The translations under genes and the position numbers were made by a program. A stretch of 64,000 bases of DNA, from positions 23,622,001-23,686,000 of the forward strand of contig OU612068.1 of assembly GCA_914767715.1 (NCBI GenBank). The letters are read 5' to 3'. This DNA comes from Membranipora membranacea (Eukaryota > Bryozoa > Gymnolaemata > Cheilostomatida > Membraniporidae). Under the pieces are notes generated by a model that ran no database searches, was not told the DNA's origin, and saw only the letters and a program-made list of their open reading frames with translations. How positions within the stretch are numbered: position 1 is the stretch's first letter; every line of letters starts with the position of its first letter. Below are positions 1 through 11,790 of this stretch, piece after piece.

Positions 1-67
1 AATTAACAAAGAGTTCCGTAATGCCATGCACATGGGTAACAACAGGCCTGGCTCTGGACTGGACAGA
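1..67 (+). CDS. MEF2: MEF2 exon a (5' truncated by window)
   Basis: Reads from base 2 as INKEFRNAMHMGNNRPGSGL and ends in phase 0 at a donor AGA|GTAAGA. Together with the next exon it forms a low-complexity Pro/Ser/Gly transactivation segment. Its acceptor lies outside the window. Confidence 0.75.
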
Positions 68-3000
68 GTAAGATGAATATATACTGTAATGCCACACATG
101 ACTCTTTTCAATAACTAATATGTAAGGTTATAATTGTAGATCAGTCTGTTGCAGTGTACGTGATATGTTTGGTAAACAGTGTACCAAACAGGAGAGCCGG
201 CTTATTAATGTGACAGTTCACCATGTGCTAGTCTGTGCGGTGACCAGCATCTTTGTTAAAAATTTTAGCGTCTTAGTGAAATTAGACAGACATGGCCAGT
301 TTTGTTCGCAAATTGTCGCAGGGGAAAATTGTTGTCTCAAGTTTCAGTGAACGAAAATGCACTTGTTGCTCCTAAAGTACCACAATATAAGACTAGCTGA
401 ATACCTATAATTACAGTGTACTTAACCTCGCCCCATATCATTCTCAAGCCTGTATATGTCTATCCCAGACAGTAGTTGTTGTTTGGTAGCAGTTTACTTG
501 GTGGATTGTGGGCTCCTTTGGTTTCCCATCATGGAGATATAATTGGGCTAACTGGTGAATCCAACTGGGACAGTCCACATGAGAACAAAGGAGTGACAGT
601 ATTGCATGTATCTAGCCTGTTGGATATATTATCCTTTGCTGATGAATACAGATGGTAGAATTAGATGAAAATAAAAGAAAATGCATAGTGTAGTGTCTGA
701 TGTAAAGAGAATGACAGAGCGTCAGCAACAGAAAACAGGATAAAACGTGACTATGAGGCGTTGGCCTGTGGGATTGTTTTGGTAGGGTTTGTGTAGGATT
801 ACATGATCCCGCTGCTGATATTGTTTTGAATTATTATGTCTGGTAAGCTGCCGAATTTAGCTCTCTATTCTGGTCAGCTCCTGATTAAAGTTTGTCTGAG
901 TCTTGGAAATATGTCAGCAGCTAGAAATGTTATGACATCAATTCTTGGATTGGAAGGATATAAGAGAGGGCAGCGACCTTGCCCAATGTGACCCATGTTT
1001 TCCAGGACCTCAACTTAATCCTCAACTTAGTCCTAGAAAAAAGCTGCATACGTGAATTATGGCAGTTTTAGCCCAAAAAAGCTTAGTCAGTAATGGTCCT
1101 CATCCTCTCCCAGCACTACTATATCCGCTTGGCTCGTAACAGTTCTAACAAAGTAAATGTCATGTTATAACCGGTTTCAGTAAATGAACGCTCTCAATAA
1201 GGTCAATAATCCGGGTTTACCATGGCTTGACGTCATTCCAGATCACACTCCTTGTCAACCACCACCCCGGCTCATAAATCACTCTGTCTTAAACTCTTGC
1301 GATGGAATTAGAACCGAGTAATACCAATTTAGCACCTCACCAATGCTAAGTACCTGAAAATAACATACCAAACATCGGTTGGATTAGCATTTGATGGGAG
1401 CTTGCTGTTTTACTAAGGTATATTGACTGCCAAGATTCACACTTGAGTAAGCTAATGACGTTAGTTGGATGGGATTCTCTCAATGTGGAACTTTGTTTTC
1501 TGTACAATGTGTCAGCAGTCAAAAGCTTGATGGCATGCTGGATATTGCGTTATTTTTAGACTCCAGTCATTCTTAGGGATCTGGAGAGAATTACAGCATT
1601 ACAAAATGAGGATAAAAATAACCTTGTCATAACCATCTTATGCCCATTCATATGACAACACATTAGTATTAATATGTCCTCAGCAAGATAATGAGTGCCG
1701 GTTCTCTGATGCCATAAAAGTTTCAAACGTCAGCATCATGACACGACGCCACACTTCGGACGTAGCTAATATTGTAGCTTGGATGCAGCCAGAAGTGAAT
1801 CTCCTCTAGTATTTTTATCAAGAAATTTTTCCGTGGTAAAATGGAAAGTGTAACTATTGCCTGAGGAATTTTTCATGGAACTGAACAATTTATAATCGGT
1901 GACATTAAACTAATTTGTTTGTTGTTTTGTAGTTATCGCCGTCGGGAGTAGGACAATTTGGCGGAGGAATGCCGGGTATGCAACAGGTTCACAGTCCTGG
2001 AGCTTACCCCCAGAGTAGAAGCCCCAATCACAGCTTAACGCCTGTTCCCCCATCACATAGCCCCCGACCATCATCCGCATCTTGTAAGTATGCTGATGAG
2101 AACCCTATCTATCCACCAAACCTAGATCAAGTTTAATCCAGTTGCCTGCATTCCAGTTGCTCCCTTCTACTTGTCACCCCGTTGACCAATTGATCAGGAA
2201 CGACTCCAAATGCAGGCAAATGACCGAACATGGTCTGACACCAAACCTATTACAACACTGACTTGACAGCCAGTCGTTACTCTAGCCCTGTCTACTGCTT
2301 GGCTCTAGCTTGACAATATTATGTCTCTGCACCAAATGGAGGATGTGATTGGAGTATGTTGGCTTTGATCATTGAAACATAAATTATGGTAATGTTGTGT
2401 ATCGATATTTATATGGGATATACCCCACACTCCACTATCAATTTCCTACTTCTCACTATAAAGATGAACTTGTGGTAGTGGCGCTTAGTCATTTACAGCT
2501 ACGATGAGCCTATCCAAAATTTGTTATAAATCAATTATTGCTTGCTTTGCTACACCGTCACAAAACCTGGTCTTTACCATGATGTAATTGAAAGCGTGAG
2601 AGGCCTGCAGCCTGTCCATCCCATTTAAACATGAGGGGGGGGAGGAGGATGACGAGCTGGCTTAATCTTAGAGAAGAGTGTTTTAATCCAACCCGGTCCG
2701 TACCAAGTACCAAAACCATCCCGACGCCTCCCATGATGCTTTTCTACCACAATAATGATGGAAAAATTATAGATAAATCCATTATATCAGAATAAAAACC
2801 AAGTCATGACCTGTTAAACGGAGGTAGTCAGCATTAGGGAATTAGTGTGAATGCAAGGCAATAAATGTTACATTACGCCTGCATAAATTAATAGACTGTG
2901 GCCACTTGCCAGATTGAGAAGGTTTAGAGGGTTTTATGAGTTTCAGATGGTTTTTTTGGTTGAATTCATCAGGATTAGCTTTTTATGGGGAAATACGTCA

Positions 3001-6000
3001 TGTTAATGGCTATTTGAATTCAAGTTTAATTTGCTGCTTTAAAATTCAAGTCCTTCGGAGCACACTCTGGCCCATTTTCCCACCGTTTAGTGATACCATA
3101 ATTCTGTTCTAAGAAATCACACCTAATCGCGTTATAGGCAAAAAACATCCACAGCCATAATATTATCACAGAGTTACTATGTAATTTATTATCACCTATT
3201 TTTCTGCTGACGTGATCGTTTCTGTTTCAGCTGTACATATGCTGGATGTGGGACAGAATGAATACGGGAGGGGAGGCATGTCACCCTCACCTGGCGGGCA
3301 CCCCCAGGCACCCAGATCTCCCCAGCCTATGGGAAATAACAGGCTGTCAGCTCAGCCGCCTGGCAGAGGACATCCCAATCTAACTGTAGTAATCCCGAAT
3401 AGTCGTGGCGAAGTGCCCACCAGCGCTGATCAAATGGTAAGCTTTTTTAACATACTCCCTCCTTATTATGACAATTTGTGCTATCGATGCAATAGTCAGA
3501 CTTGGCAGTGAATACTCATATTTTGGCAGGCCCTGAAGATTTTCATCTGTTTGGGAATAATGAACAGTAGCTGTCTGAGTCTGTAAGTGGTAAAGGGATT
3601 AGTTCACTGAGAATGACTGAGTACTGGTTACTGTGGTTTGTACACAAACTACTAGCCTGTAGATCCACTACACAGTGTAGGGAAGATAATATTATAATCA
3701 ATTATCACTGATATCACATAACCTCATATAGTAATTACTTGTTGGGACAATGATAGTAGTAGCATAGGTACCACAGTTACTATACAAGTGAGGTGTTAGA
3801 CAAGAGAAGGGATTGCCAACTAGGAACAGTTTAAAGAATAGTTGTAGGTTTTTTGAGTAACTTTGGTGTTATAACAGTCCTGTTGTGACCAGGGGACTTG
3901 GCCATTGCTGATTTACAGGTCATCTAGCAACAATGCCAGTACCGGCAATCCGGAAGTTCTTTTCTTATAAACTCAAAATTTGGTTGCTGCGGTCACTAAA
4001 CCCCCTCTTAATTTACCCTGATAGAGACTTTCCGGCATGGCAATCAATTAAAATGTAAGATGGGGGTGTTCTGACAGCAGATAAGGCACAATTTAGTGCA
4101 CTGGTATGATAATATCTGAGATCGTTCAGTCAGATCTGCTGGCTACGACTGGTGGCATCTTGATGGTAATCTTAATTCTAAATAAAAATTCAATAATATG
4201 TCAATTTAAACCACGAAAAAATTAAAGTATTTAAGTTCTGACCATGAGATTCTGGTGATATAGAGAGTGAAACAGATCCTGGTTCCTGGTGTCTCCTCTC
4301 CAAGCAGGATTCTGTCACATCTGTCCATGGTCTAAAAATAAAAAAATCAGACGACCTCTAACGTCAATGTTGGGATCAGAAAAAGGGCATAACTCAAAGA
4401 GATGGGTCTGACCGTTTAATTTGTCATTAGCGCAATTTTTTTGTCCTGCCTCTAATAAAAATACCCTTAGCTTGTGTGTTTATTTATAAAACAGGCTTGT
4501 GTAGTACAACATGTTAGGAGCATGTGGTCATTGGACATCAACTGCTGCCGTTGAAGGAGTGCTCTTATACTGTGGAAATTTAAAATGACATTTTGATGGC
4601 AGTATAAATGCCGTCAAATGCTATCAAAATAATGCTAACTGGCCACTGGGAACATCCAGTATATTTAGTAAGCTACTCATAACAATGATGTTGACTCTGT
4701 GCTGTCATACCTTGTCCTTTTTACTGTGAGCAATGCATGCCTGGGTTATTCATACAACAAGCTGACACTTGTTTGTTGCTGCTTGGCTGCAGATTAAAAA
4801 GTTATAATCTGTATTACACCATAATGAGATTGATGAAGTTCGATGATTTCCAGGGATATTTACTTGCCGTTACAATGAAAAGCAGCCGACTTAAAATCCT
4901 AATCTGATTTATACTAGTACTTGACGATAAATTGAAATTGCTTGATATCGCTTATCGAGCTGCATTATAATTTCCTGTGCAGTCAATATCAAAGTCTTTA
5001 GTTAACTTAGGCGATTACTGATTTCTATCCTGATTGACTCCAATCAAAGCCTCGCATGAGAAATGTAGCTGTTCTCCACTGGCTAAGTGTAGTGGGGTGG
5101 ATAGGAAATCATGTTATGGACATGATTTATGGGTGAGCGCCAAGAAGCGTATCATTAAGGAACACTTGTTAAATCAGTTAGAGACTGACTATATAGCTCA
5201 GATCTCTGACGTAGTCTAAGATGAGGAAATATTCACCTAGCCTGTCATTTGTGTCTGTTACTCAATAGTAATGTGAATGGGTTTGCCCTGTCACTGTCAG
5301 TCAATTGCGTTAGAAAGTATGCCAGGATGGGTGGAAGTTTCTTTAGATGGTTAGGTTTTATCCATTCGTCAGAGCAGCGGACAAATCAGACAAGATAACA
5401 AAATTATAGAGCACGGGAGTTATGTTAGGGGGGAGCACCTTCGCATGAATCTATCACTTTGCGGACAATGATAATATATAGCATTATTGGCAATATTAGG
5501 CAATGATGAACTCCCTCCTCAACATACCCATCGATGTCCTCTCAAACGAAAACACTGGCGTGGCAGTGTTATGCAATTCCCATGCCGGGATAGAATGGGC
5601 AAGAACAATCATATATTACTCCTTGGGATGACTAATTGTAACATAGACCTTGAGGGACGTTTAGAGGCTGCCAGAGCAGCATCTCTGATCAAAACTACTG
5701 CATCTCACAATCAATTAGATAATCAGTAATTTCATTAGAGTCGTCATCACAACGATTGTCGCAGCTATCTACTACCCTCGCAGCTATTTATACAGAGATG
5801 GCAGAGCATTCATGTAATTCACTTACTGCCATAGTACTCTTCCAATCAAGCTACTTTATCAGCGTTGTTGCTGTTGCTGCCTCTGCAAAGTTCCTTGCAG
5901 GCAGCAGCCTGGAAGGATGGCTAACTTACCGTTAAACCTTGAATGTGAAATATTTACAAAAATAAAAGGCCTGGCATAGGGTGAGGGTAGTCTCAAACAA

Positions 6001-9000
6001 AAATAAAGCAGACTTAGGTATTATGTTTTTGTCCTAGTCGGCCTGGGATCGAGTCGGCAGCCGGACTGTTAATGTGATAATGCAGTTAATTATTGTATGT
6101 GTGTGATTGTTTGTAGACCCAGCTTCAATCTCGGATGGGTAATCTGGCTACTCCTATCGTGCCGATGACGACACCTAATGTACCGATAGCTTTTCCGACA
6201 GCTCTACCCAGTTCATTTCAAGGTTAGTATGGTTATGATGATTCAGTTCTCCAACTTGAAGCACCTGACTACTAGATAGGGCTGATAGCAACCTACCATG
6301 GCATTTAGGGTGTCGGGGACATTTAGGGTTACGTGGACAACACTTTTTTATGTCTATAGTGTGGTTCCAGGATTATTTCCAAGGATTACTGCCACTTTAG
6401 CTGCTAATGACACTGACAATATTGAGACATTTGATGGTCTCAGCGATAAGCTAGTCCTTTCCTTGTAATTTGATCTTAATTTGAGGCTCAAAAACTGTAA
6501 TTTACCATGCACACTCCACAGTACATCTAGACATGAAAATTTAAAAGTACAAACAGATTAATCAAGGCTCATTTCTTCTTTGTGATTTTTGAGTTATCAA
6601 TAATGACTATAAACATAATATTACACACTGTTTAACGATAATAAAGTAGCAGGTATGTGAACTTCCCTGGCCCTTCATAAACTATTACTTTCCATCTTTT
6701 AGCAATAAAAAATTGCAGGCAGAGATAATCTCCGATCCCTTATTGTAGGCTAGGCTAGGTAGTGGGGAACTAGTTGATGGGAAATGTCGTATTAGCTCAT
6801 CTCATATATATACCCAGGTATTCCCCAGGAGACTTTCCATGCCTGTTTTAATTCCACCCCTGGAGCACAGGCCGTGTACTCATTATGGTTATTTATAATC
6901 CCAACACATTATTTCAATCACAACTCTCTGACGTAAATAGTCGCTCATTTGCTCTAGGAAAGGTTAGCATTCATAGGCTTTTCAATCAATCAGCCATTCG
7001 TAACAACGGCTTATTATACGCTCTCATAAAGCAAATCGACTACTAAATTACACGATATTGAAAGGAGCTGCCAGCTTCTGATGGGCCGAAGCAAAAGTGT
7101 AATAGCAGCAATAGAGCTCTATTTATAGCTATAGCTAATGATATACTGTATTGTTATATCTACGGATATAGAATTTTTATCTCGGGATCAATCCAAAAAT
7201 ACGTCAAGACTGGTCCATATCAATTACACATACCCCAGACTCCAATACAGTGATTCCCTGCACTACGATCTGAAATTCCTCAACCTTGAGTCAAATAACG
7301 AATGGATTTGATTCCACCAAACAAGGTGCTCATCGTTTTGACAGATGCCTGAATTTTGGTTATCGGGCATCGCATCATTGTATCTAATGTCATACGACTG
7401 TTTGTAGGGCGCTTTTATTGTGTAGACTGCTGAAATTCTTTTTCATAACTTTAATATGTGTAGGATGGCCCCATGATTCCATGTTCATAAGGTGTCAAAT
7501 TAATATTGTGCTAAACGATTCTGTGGTCTCAATTTCTTTATTTATGAGTATATTTATATTATAATTATGTACGTTGACAGTGACCCAAAATATTTAAAAG
7601 AGAGCAAGATGTGTGACGTTTACGTATTTACGCTGATGTGACGACTCCCAAATCAGACCGCTTCACATTCCGCTATCTCACTCTGTTTTAGGATCTGGAG
7701 GGGGCGGGGATTTTAATTTGAACACAGCAGATATTCAGATGTCGTCAAACTACTCGAACTCTCCACATAATGGCTGGTCACCGTCAGCGCCTCCTGGAGG
7801 CGGCATACCAGGCCCGCTTACTGCTGCAGTCAACGCATCGGGCCTTTCTCCACATCACAGTTTACAGTGAGTACCTCACTTAGTATAAAATTTGTACGCA
7901 CTGATGATATATGTGTATACGGCTACTTTTTTAAGTTCTTCCCATGGTATTACGTTTTTTTTCTAGATCAGTTGCCAGTATCTTTTTTTTGCTTGCATAC
8001 GCTGTATATATTGGAAAACTGGTTTTAATATGCGGGAGAAAATCGCTTGTTCTGCTCAAATTTTAGTTGTTCACTCCCTTCCATTCGGTTGTTGTCAGTG
8101 TGATTTATTTTATTATGACCCTGTCTGACTTATTGTGTGATGTTTGCCTCGTTTTCAGATTCATGAGTAATATGCATCGTAGGTAGGTTGATGCTTACAT
8201 CACCACGCCAGCTTGCTAGCTACCTAAATAAATAACACCCAAATCCTGCCATGATTTTTTAACGCTATGCTTTCCCCGCCGTGCTGATTTCTGATAAATT
8301 GCAATTTCTTCTCCTATGACAGACGGGACGATTCCTTTGCCCCTGCGCATTAACACTTTCACTGTGGCATCCTTATTAATATTCATCTCGCTCTATCTCT
8401 GCCAGTAAGTGCCAGCCTCCGACCATGCACTAGAGCATACAAATTCCAGGATGACATATTGCGCTTTTTTAATTCCCTCTATTCTTGTCTTGAGGCGTGA
8501 TTATTAGGGTTGGAATATGCCGCTGACATTTCTAACAGCTTGGTTTGTTTGTGGATGGTGTAAATGATCTTTATGTGATAACTCTTAGGTGTGAGAGAAA
8601 GGTCTTTGACTTGGCGCACTCTCAGTGCGAGCTGAGAGTGATGGCCGACAGCATCAAATTTAATTTGTAATCACTACCTCGTCATCGAGTGAATGAAATA
8701 ATTGAATGTCTAGTTTCTTTTCTGGTTTCTAATACTACGGTATTACCTGATGATGATATGTACGGTGAAGGTGGGCGGCAGCTATTTATAAAAACATTTC
8801 AGCTTTTCTTAGCTGTGAGCTTTGACCTGGATGGAGTGAATTAATTTCCCTTGATTAACTTTTCACAATGACCAGCTGATCCCAGTGACAGCGTTACTTA
8901 CGTATGCGATGCCCTCCTCGTCCCTCCGGGATAAGCTGCTTTTCATTGTGAATGGTTCGACCAACAATTCATTGTCTTCGACCAATCGCCATATTTTTAG

Positions 9001-10625
9001 AACAAACAGGATAGATATCCTTTGTACCAAGGTATTGTTGTACACGGGTCTCAGGGGGGTGCTTCGTTCTACAACTCATACAAAATGTACTTCATTATTT
9101 AGCCGGTTGGCTATTATTTATTTATGTCCATCAATTGTGTATTCTCGCTTTTTATTACTTTTCATTACTTTTCATTATGATTTGACAACAGTGGAAAGTG
9201 TCAACCTAGAGACAGAAATTTGACAGTAGTATTGTTTCCTGATTGATTGATTAATTTAATTCTTATATGGAACTTCTTCAGGATGTCAAATCTTCATGAC
9301 AGTGCTAATATTGGCTTCCGTTCTGTTAGGCCTCTAGGATCCATTACGACCTCTTACTGCATACGTGACTTCTCGACAGGGCCTCTTTCACACACACATG
9401 CTCGCCTCCGTCACACTTGCTAAGCTTTTCCACCTGCTAGTGCTACGTGATATCAAGAACTGATATCATCTCAGCGTCCCATCTCCAGGCAGATCTAAAA
9501 AGAATATGAATTTTAAATGAAATTTGTTGTAACCACAGACTTGAGATTAATAAAGATTTATTATTATTCAGTCTACGGTTGTAACGCATGTGTGGATAAG
9601 AGAGTTGTCCTCACCTGGCCAACCAGTGAAAAAATCACAGAAACCAGGAGAGGTCTGAAACAAAACTTGATGCTATCGGTGTTCATGCAGGACTTGTTTT
9701 CTAAAAATCAACTCCTCCCAATCTTAAAAAAAACGGTTAAGGAAGTTCTGCTCCAATCAGTGTCGACAATCTCCGGGATGTTTGGCCATCACACTTTTGA
9801 GAGTGATTTTGTGGTTGGTGTAATAACCTGATTGTATTCTTACTTCATTATTGAATGCTGAGCAGCGCCTTTATTCTCCCATCCTCATTTCATATTCATC
9901 TGCGCCTCCAGTCACCAATATTCATCCTAAGGAGACATATCATTCTTGTCAACCATCATACCTACCTCCCGCTTATCATGTTGACTCCCTAACTGTTTAA
10001 TGAACTGACCAGAATGGATTTACTCTATAATATTATGTACTTTTGATCGGTAATTTGTAAGATCTCTGCTGAAACTAACAATCAAGCTGACCCCCAGCTG
10101 ACCCCAAGCTGACCCTAAGGGTGATTTAGTCTCTGCAAGTAGCAAAAAAAATAGAAAATCCGAGGTGGAACAAAAGTGTTTAAGCCAAAGCATTAAAATT
10201 AGTTTGCTAATGTTACAACAGGAAGGTTGCTGGAACGTATCATTGTAGTGGCTTGTGGTGCCAATCTCAGTCAGCTGTCATGGACTGGATGATACAAGCT
10301 CAGTGCATAGAAGACAAGTGCAATCATTGACATTAATACCTTATGAGCTTATTCAAGTTCACCTGTCATATTTTGTAGTTCACCGAACAGTGGCGCCCTC
10401 TCGTTGACGACAGTGAACTCCCAACACGGACCGAGCAGTGTAAAATCAGAGCCTATGTCACCCGGCCAGCAGTCACATCTTAGGCCGCCTTCTAACTCAG
10501 GAATGCCTGGATCTCCACATAGTATACACAGTCACCATAGTCCTGTGGCATCACCAGTACCTCCGGATTATGAACATACTATGAGTAAGAGACCTCGCAT
10601 GGACACTAGCTGGAACCAAGTCTAG
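1..10625 (+). CDS. MEF2: MEF2 transcription factor, 3' part of gene (7 exons)
   Basis: Exons at 1-67 (5' cut by the window), 1933-2083, 3231-3436, 6117-6222, 7692-7866, 8159-8182 and 10379-10625 join in phase to 975 coding bases, 324 residues plus TAG. All internal junctions are GT-AG. The MADS-box/MEF2 DNA-binding domains lie upstream, so this is the transactivation region and tail of a nuclear MADS-family activator of muscle and neural programmes. Identification rests on the order of conserved blocks: a Pro/Ser-rich stretch, LTVVIPNSRGEVPTSADQ (vertebrate MEF2 has DLRVVIPPSSKG here), TPIVPMTTPNVPIAFPTALP (vertebrate TPVVSVTTPSLP), a VKSEPMSP motif, and a basic tail KRPRMDTSW like vertebrate KRMRMD. 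Introns (0.9-2.7 kb) show no further exon I could support. Known family: MEF2; the split of isoforms is inference. Confidence 0.9.
1933..2083 (+). CDS. MEF2: MEF2 exon b, Ser/Pro/His-rich transactivation segment
   Basis: Acceptor ttgttttgtag and donor T|GTAAGT. The 151-base exon starts in phase 0 and ends in phase 1. It encodes Gly- then SP-rich sequence with repeated SP dipeptides (HSPGAY, SRSPNHS, SHSPRPS), which are plausible proline-directed kinase sites. Confidence 0.85.
3231..3436 (+). CDS. MEF2: MEF2 exon c, contains the VVIP block
   Basis: Acceptor gtttctgtttcag, donor ATG|GTAAGC. It has SP/PQ-rich sequence, then PNLTVVIPNSRGEVPTSADQ. This aligns with the vertebrate MEF2 segment RKPDLRVVIPPSSKG and is the strongest family marker upstream of the tail. 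Confidence 0.88.
6117..6222 (+). CDS. MEF2: MEF2 exon d, TTPNVPIAFP block
   Basis: Acceptor tgtttgtag, donor G|GTTAGT, phase 0 to 1. Encodes TPIVPMTTPNVPIAFPTALP, matching the vertebrate MEF2 pattern TPVVSVTTPSLPPQGL. Confidence 0.88.
7692..7866 (+). CDS. MEF2: MEF2 exon e
   Basis: Acceptor ctctgttttag, donor CA|GTGAGT, phase 1 to 2. Starts with a Gly run, then FNLNTADIQMSS, similar to vertebrate TDYSLTSADLSAL, followed by a Pro/Gly segment ending NASGLSPHHSL. Confidence 0.87.
8159..8182 (+). CDS. MEF2: MEF2 exon f, 24-nt microexon (probably alternative)
   Basis: Flanked by a strong acceptor (ctcgttttcag) and donor (AG|GTAGGT). It begins and ends in phase 2, so it adds eight residues (QFMSNMHR at the junction) without changing frame, and skipping it also keeps frame (HSL joins SPNSG). 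That it is spliced in is inference from the sites; only RNA evidence can show inclusion. Confidence 0.6.
10379..10625 (+). CDS. MEF2: MEF2 terminal coding exon with SUMO switch motif and basic tail
   Basis: Acceptor catattttgtag, stop TAG at 10623-10625. Bases 10440-10463 encode VKSEPMSP, the phosphorylation-dependent SUMO motif (hydrophobic-K-x-E-x-x-S-P) known in vertebrate MEF2 as IKSEPISP. The last residues, KRPRMDTSWNQV, match the conserved MEF2 C-terminal nuclear localisation tail. A stretch of HSH and SP dipeptides lies between. Confidence 0.9.
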
Positions 10626-11790
10626 CTGTTATATATTTGCTTAGATAGGAATATGTTTTTGGTGATGCATATTCAATGTTGAGACTCTTGCGTTGAGGGT
10701 GGAGAATTTAGGAGTTTGCTGTAACTAAACTGTGAAGTTGACGAGTTTGACCCATCTGCTGACAAACTCCCGTAGAATTTGCTTCGGTAAATGAACATTT
10801 AGATATTCAGCTCTATATCCTTTGGTTTTGACTGAAGTGTCCTATACATTGCATCGTTTCTATATATGAAACTATAATAGCTGTCTTCATACATGATTTT
10901 TGTCTGATAGTCAAAGAGTATTATAAGTGAAATCAAAAATTCCATCTTAAATGGCGGGTAGCTTAAAAATTGCAGGTTGTGACTAGACACCCTTGGTTCT
11001 CGGTCCGCTGGTGATGGCCAAATATAGTAAATAACCTGAATCAAACCTCTTATATGTAATTTCACTTTATTACGCTATATATTATAGCAGTAGTTATCGT
11101 GAGCCTATGATAAACGCTATGTAGTTTCTAAATTCTAATAACTAAAGAAAAGTTTATAATATTAATTTAATATTATTTGCAGCTGCAGTAAACTTGTATA
11201 TATTTTGCAATCTCAACAGAGTATAATTTTTGAATCATAAGCACATTGTGTATTTTCTAGCTGATATTGCTTAAATAGTATTATCTATTTTTCCATTGTC
11301 AATCCACGGCTGAAACGTGATTGTTTGCAGAGAGATCACAAAATTATAGTTTTTTAAACAAGAGTCATCTCCTTTCTTGTTCTGATTGGCCCAAGAAGAA
11401 TAATTACATGTATTCCTATTTGCCAATGTTTCTCATGACTTGCGCCCATCGTCTTATTCTCTCATATATTCTATTCAGGGAGGGTGGGATACCACTCCCA
11501 CCCTCCCTGTTCTATTCTAGCATTAGAGTTAAGAATTTTCTCACTTGTCAGGCTGTCATTATCAGTAACATCTAATTGTATGGAACTTTTTGTACAAGAT
11601 TTCACTCATACATACATACATCCATGTATTAAGTCTATTATATATACTATACAATTATTATACATTATAGTTATTGTTTCTCAGTGCCAGAATTATTAAT
11701 CTTTATGTAACTCGTACATACTGTGACCGAAATTAAATATATACTTGGCAACTGCTCCTTTAAAATAAATCATCTCAATAATATGATTCT
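10626..11790 (+). other. Probable MEF2 3' UTR
   Basis: AT-rich sequence without coding potential follows the MEF2 stop. I see no AATAAA before the one at 11764-11769, so the transcript probably ends near 11.79 kb; an ATTAAA lies just upstream near 11733. The end is inferred. It contains a perfect GC-rich hairpin at 11476-11509. Confidence 0.5.
11476..11509. repeat. Perfect 14-bp GC-rich hairpin in MEF2 3' UTR
   Basis: Arms CAGGGAGGGTGGGA (11476-11489) and TCCCACCCTCCCTG (11496-11509) are perfect complements around the 6-base loop TACCAC. This stands out in AT-rich surroundings. In RNA it would be a stable stem-loop. Confidence 0.85.

Noticed and set aside
5034-5729. Open frames of 60-80 codons in a MEF2 intron
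   Set aside because: Ordinary length for chance frames, no splice borders in phase with MEF2, no recognisable protein.
8863-9223. 112-codon frame on + and 60-codon frame on - in a MEF2 intron
   Set aside because: Overlapping frames on opposite strands, no domain, and not needed for the MEF2 reading frame.
9517-9831. 104-codon open frame in the last MEF2 intron
   Set aside because: No family resemblance, no phase match to neighbouring MEF2 exons.
10086-10122. Three short AGCTGACCC repeats
   Set aside because: A minor slippage repeat inside a MEF2 intron; no link to a splice site or known motif array.
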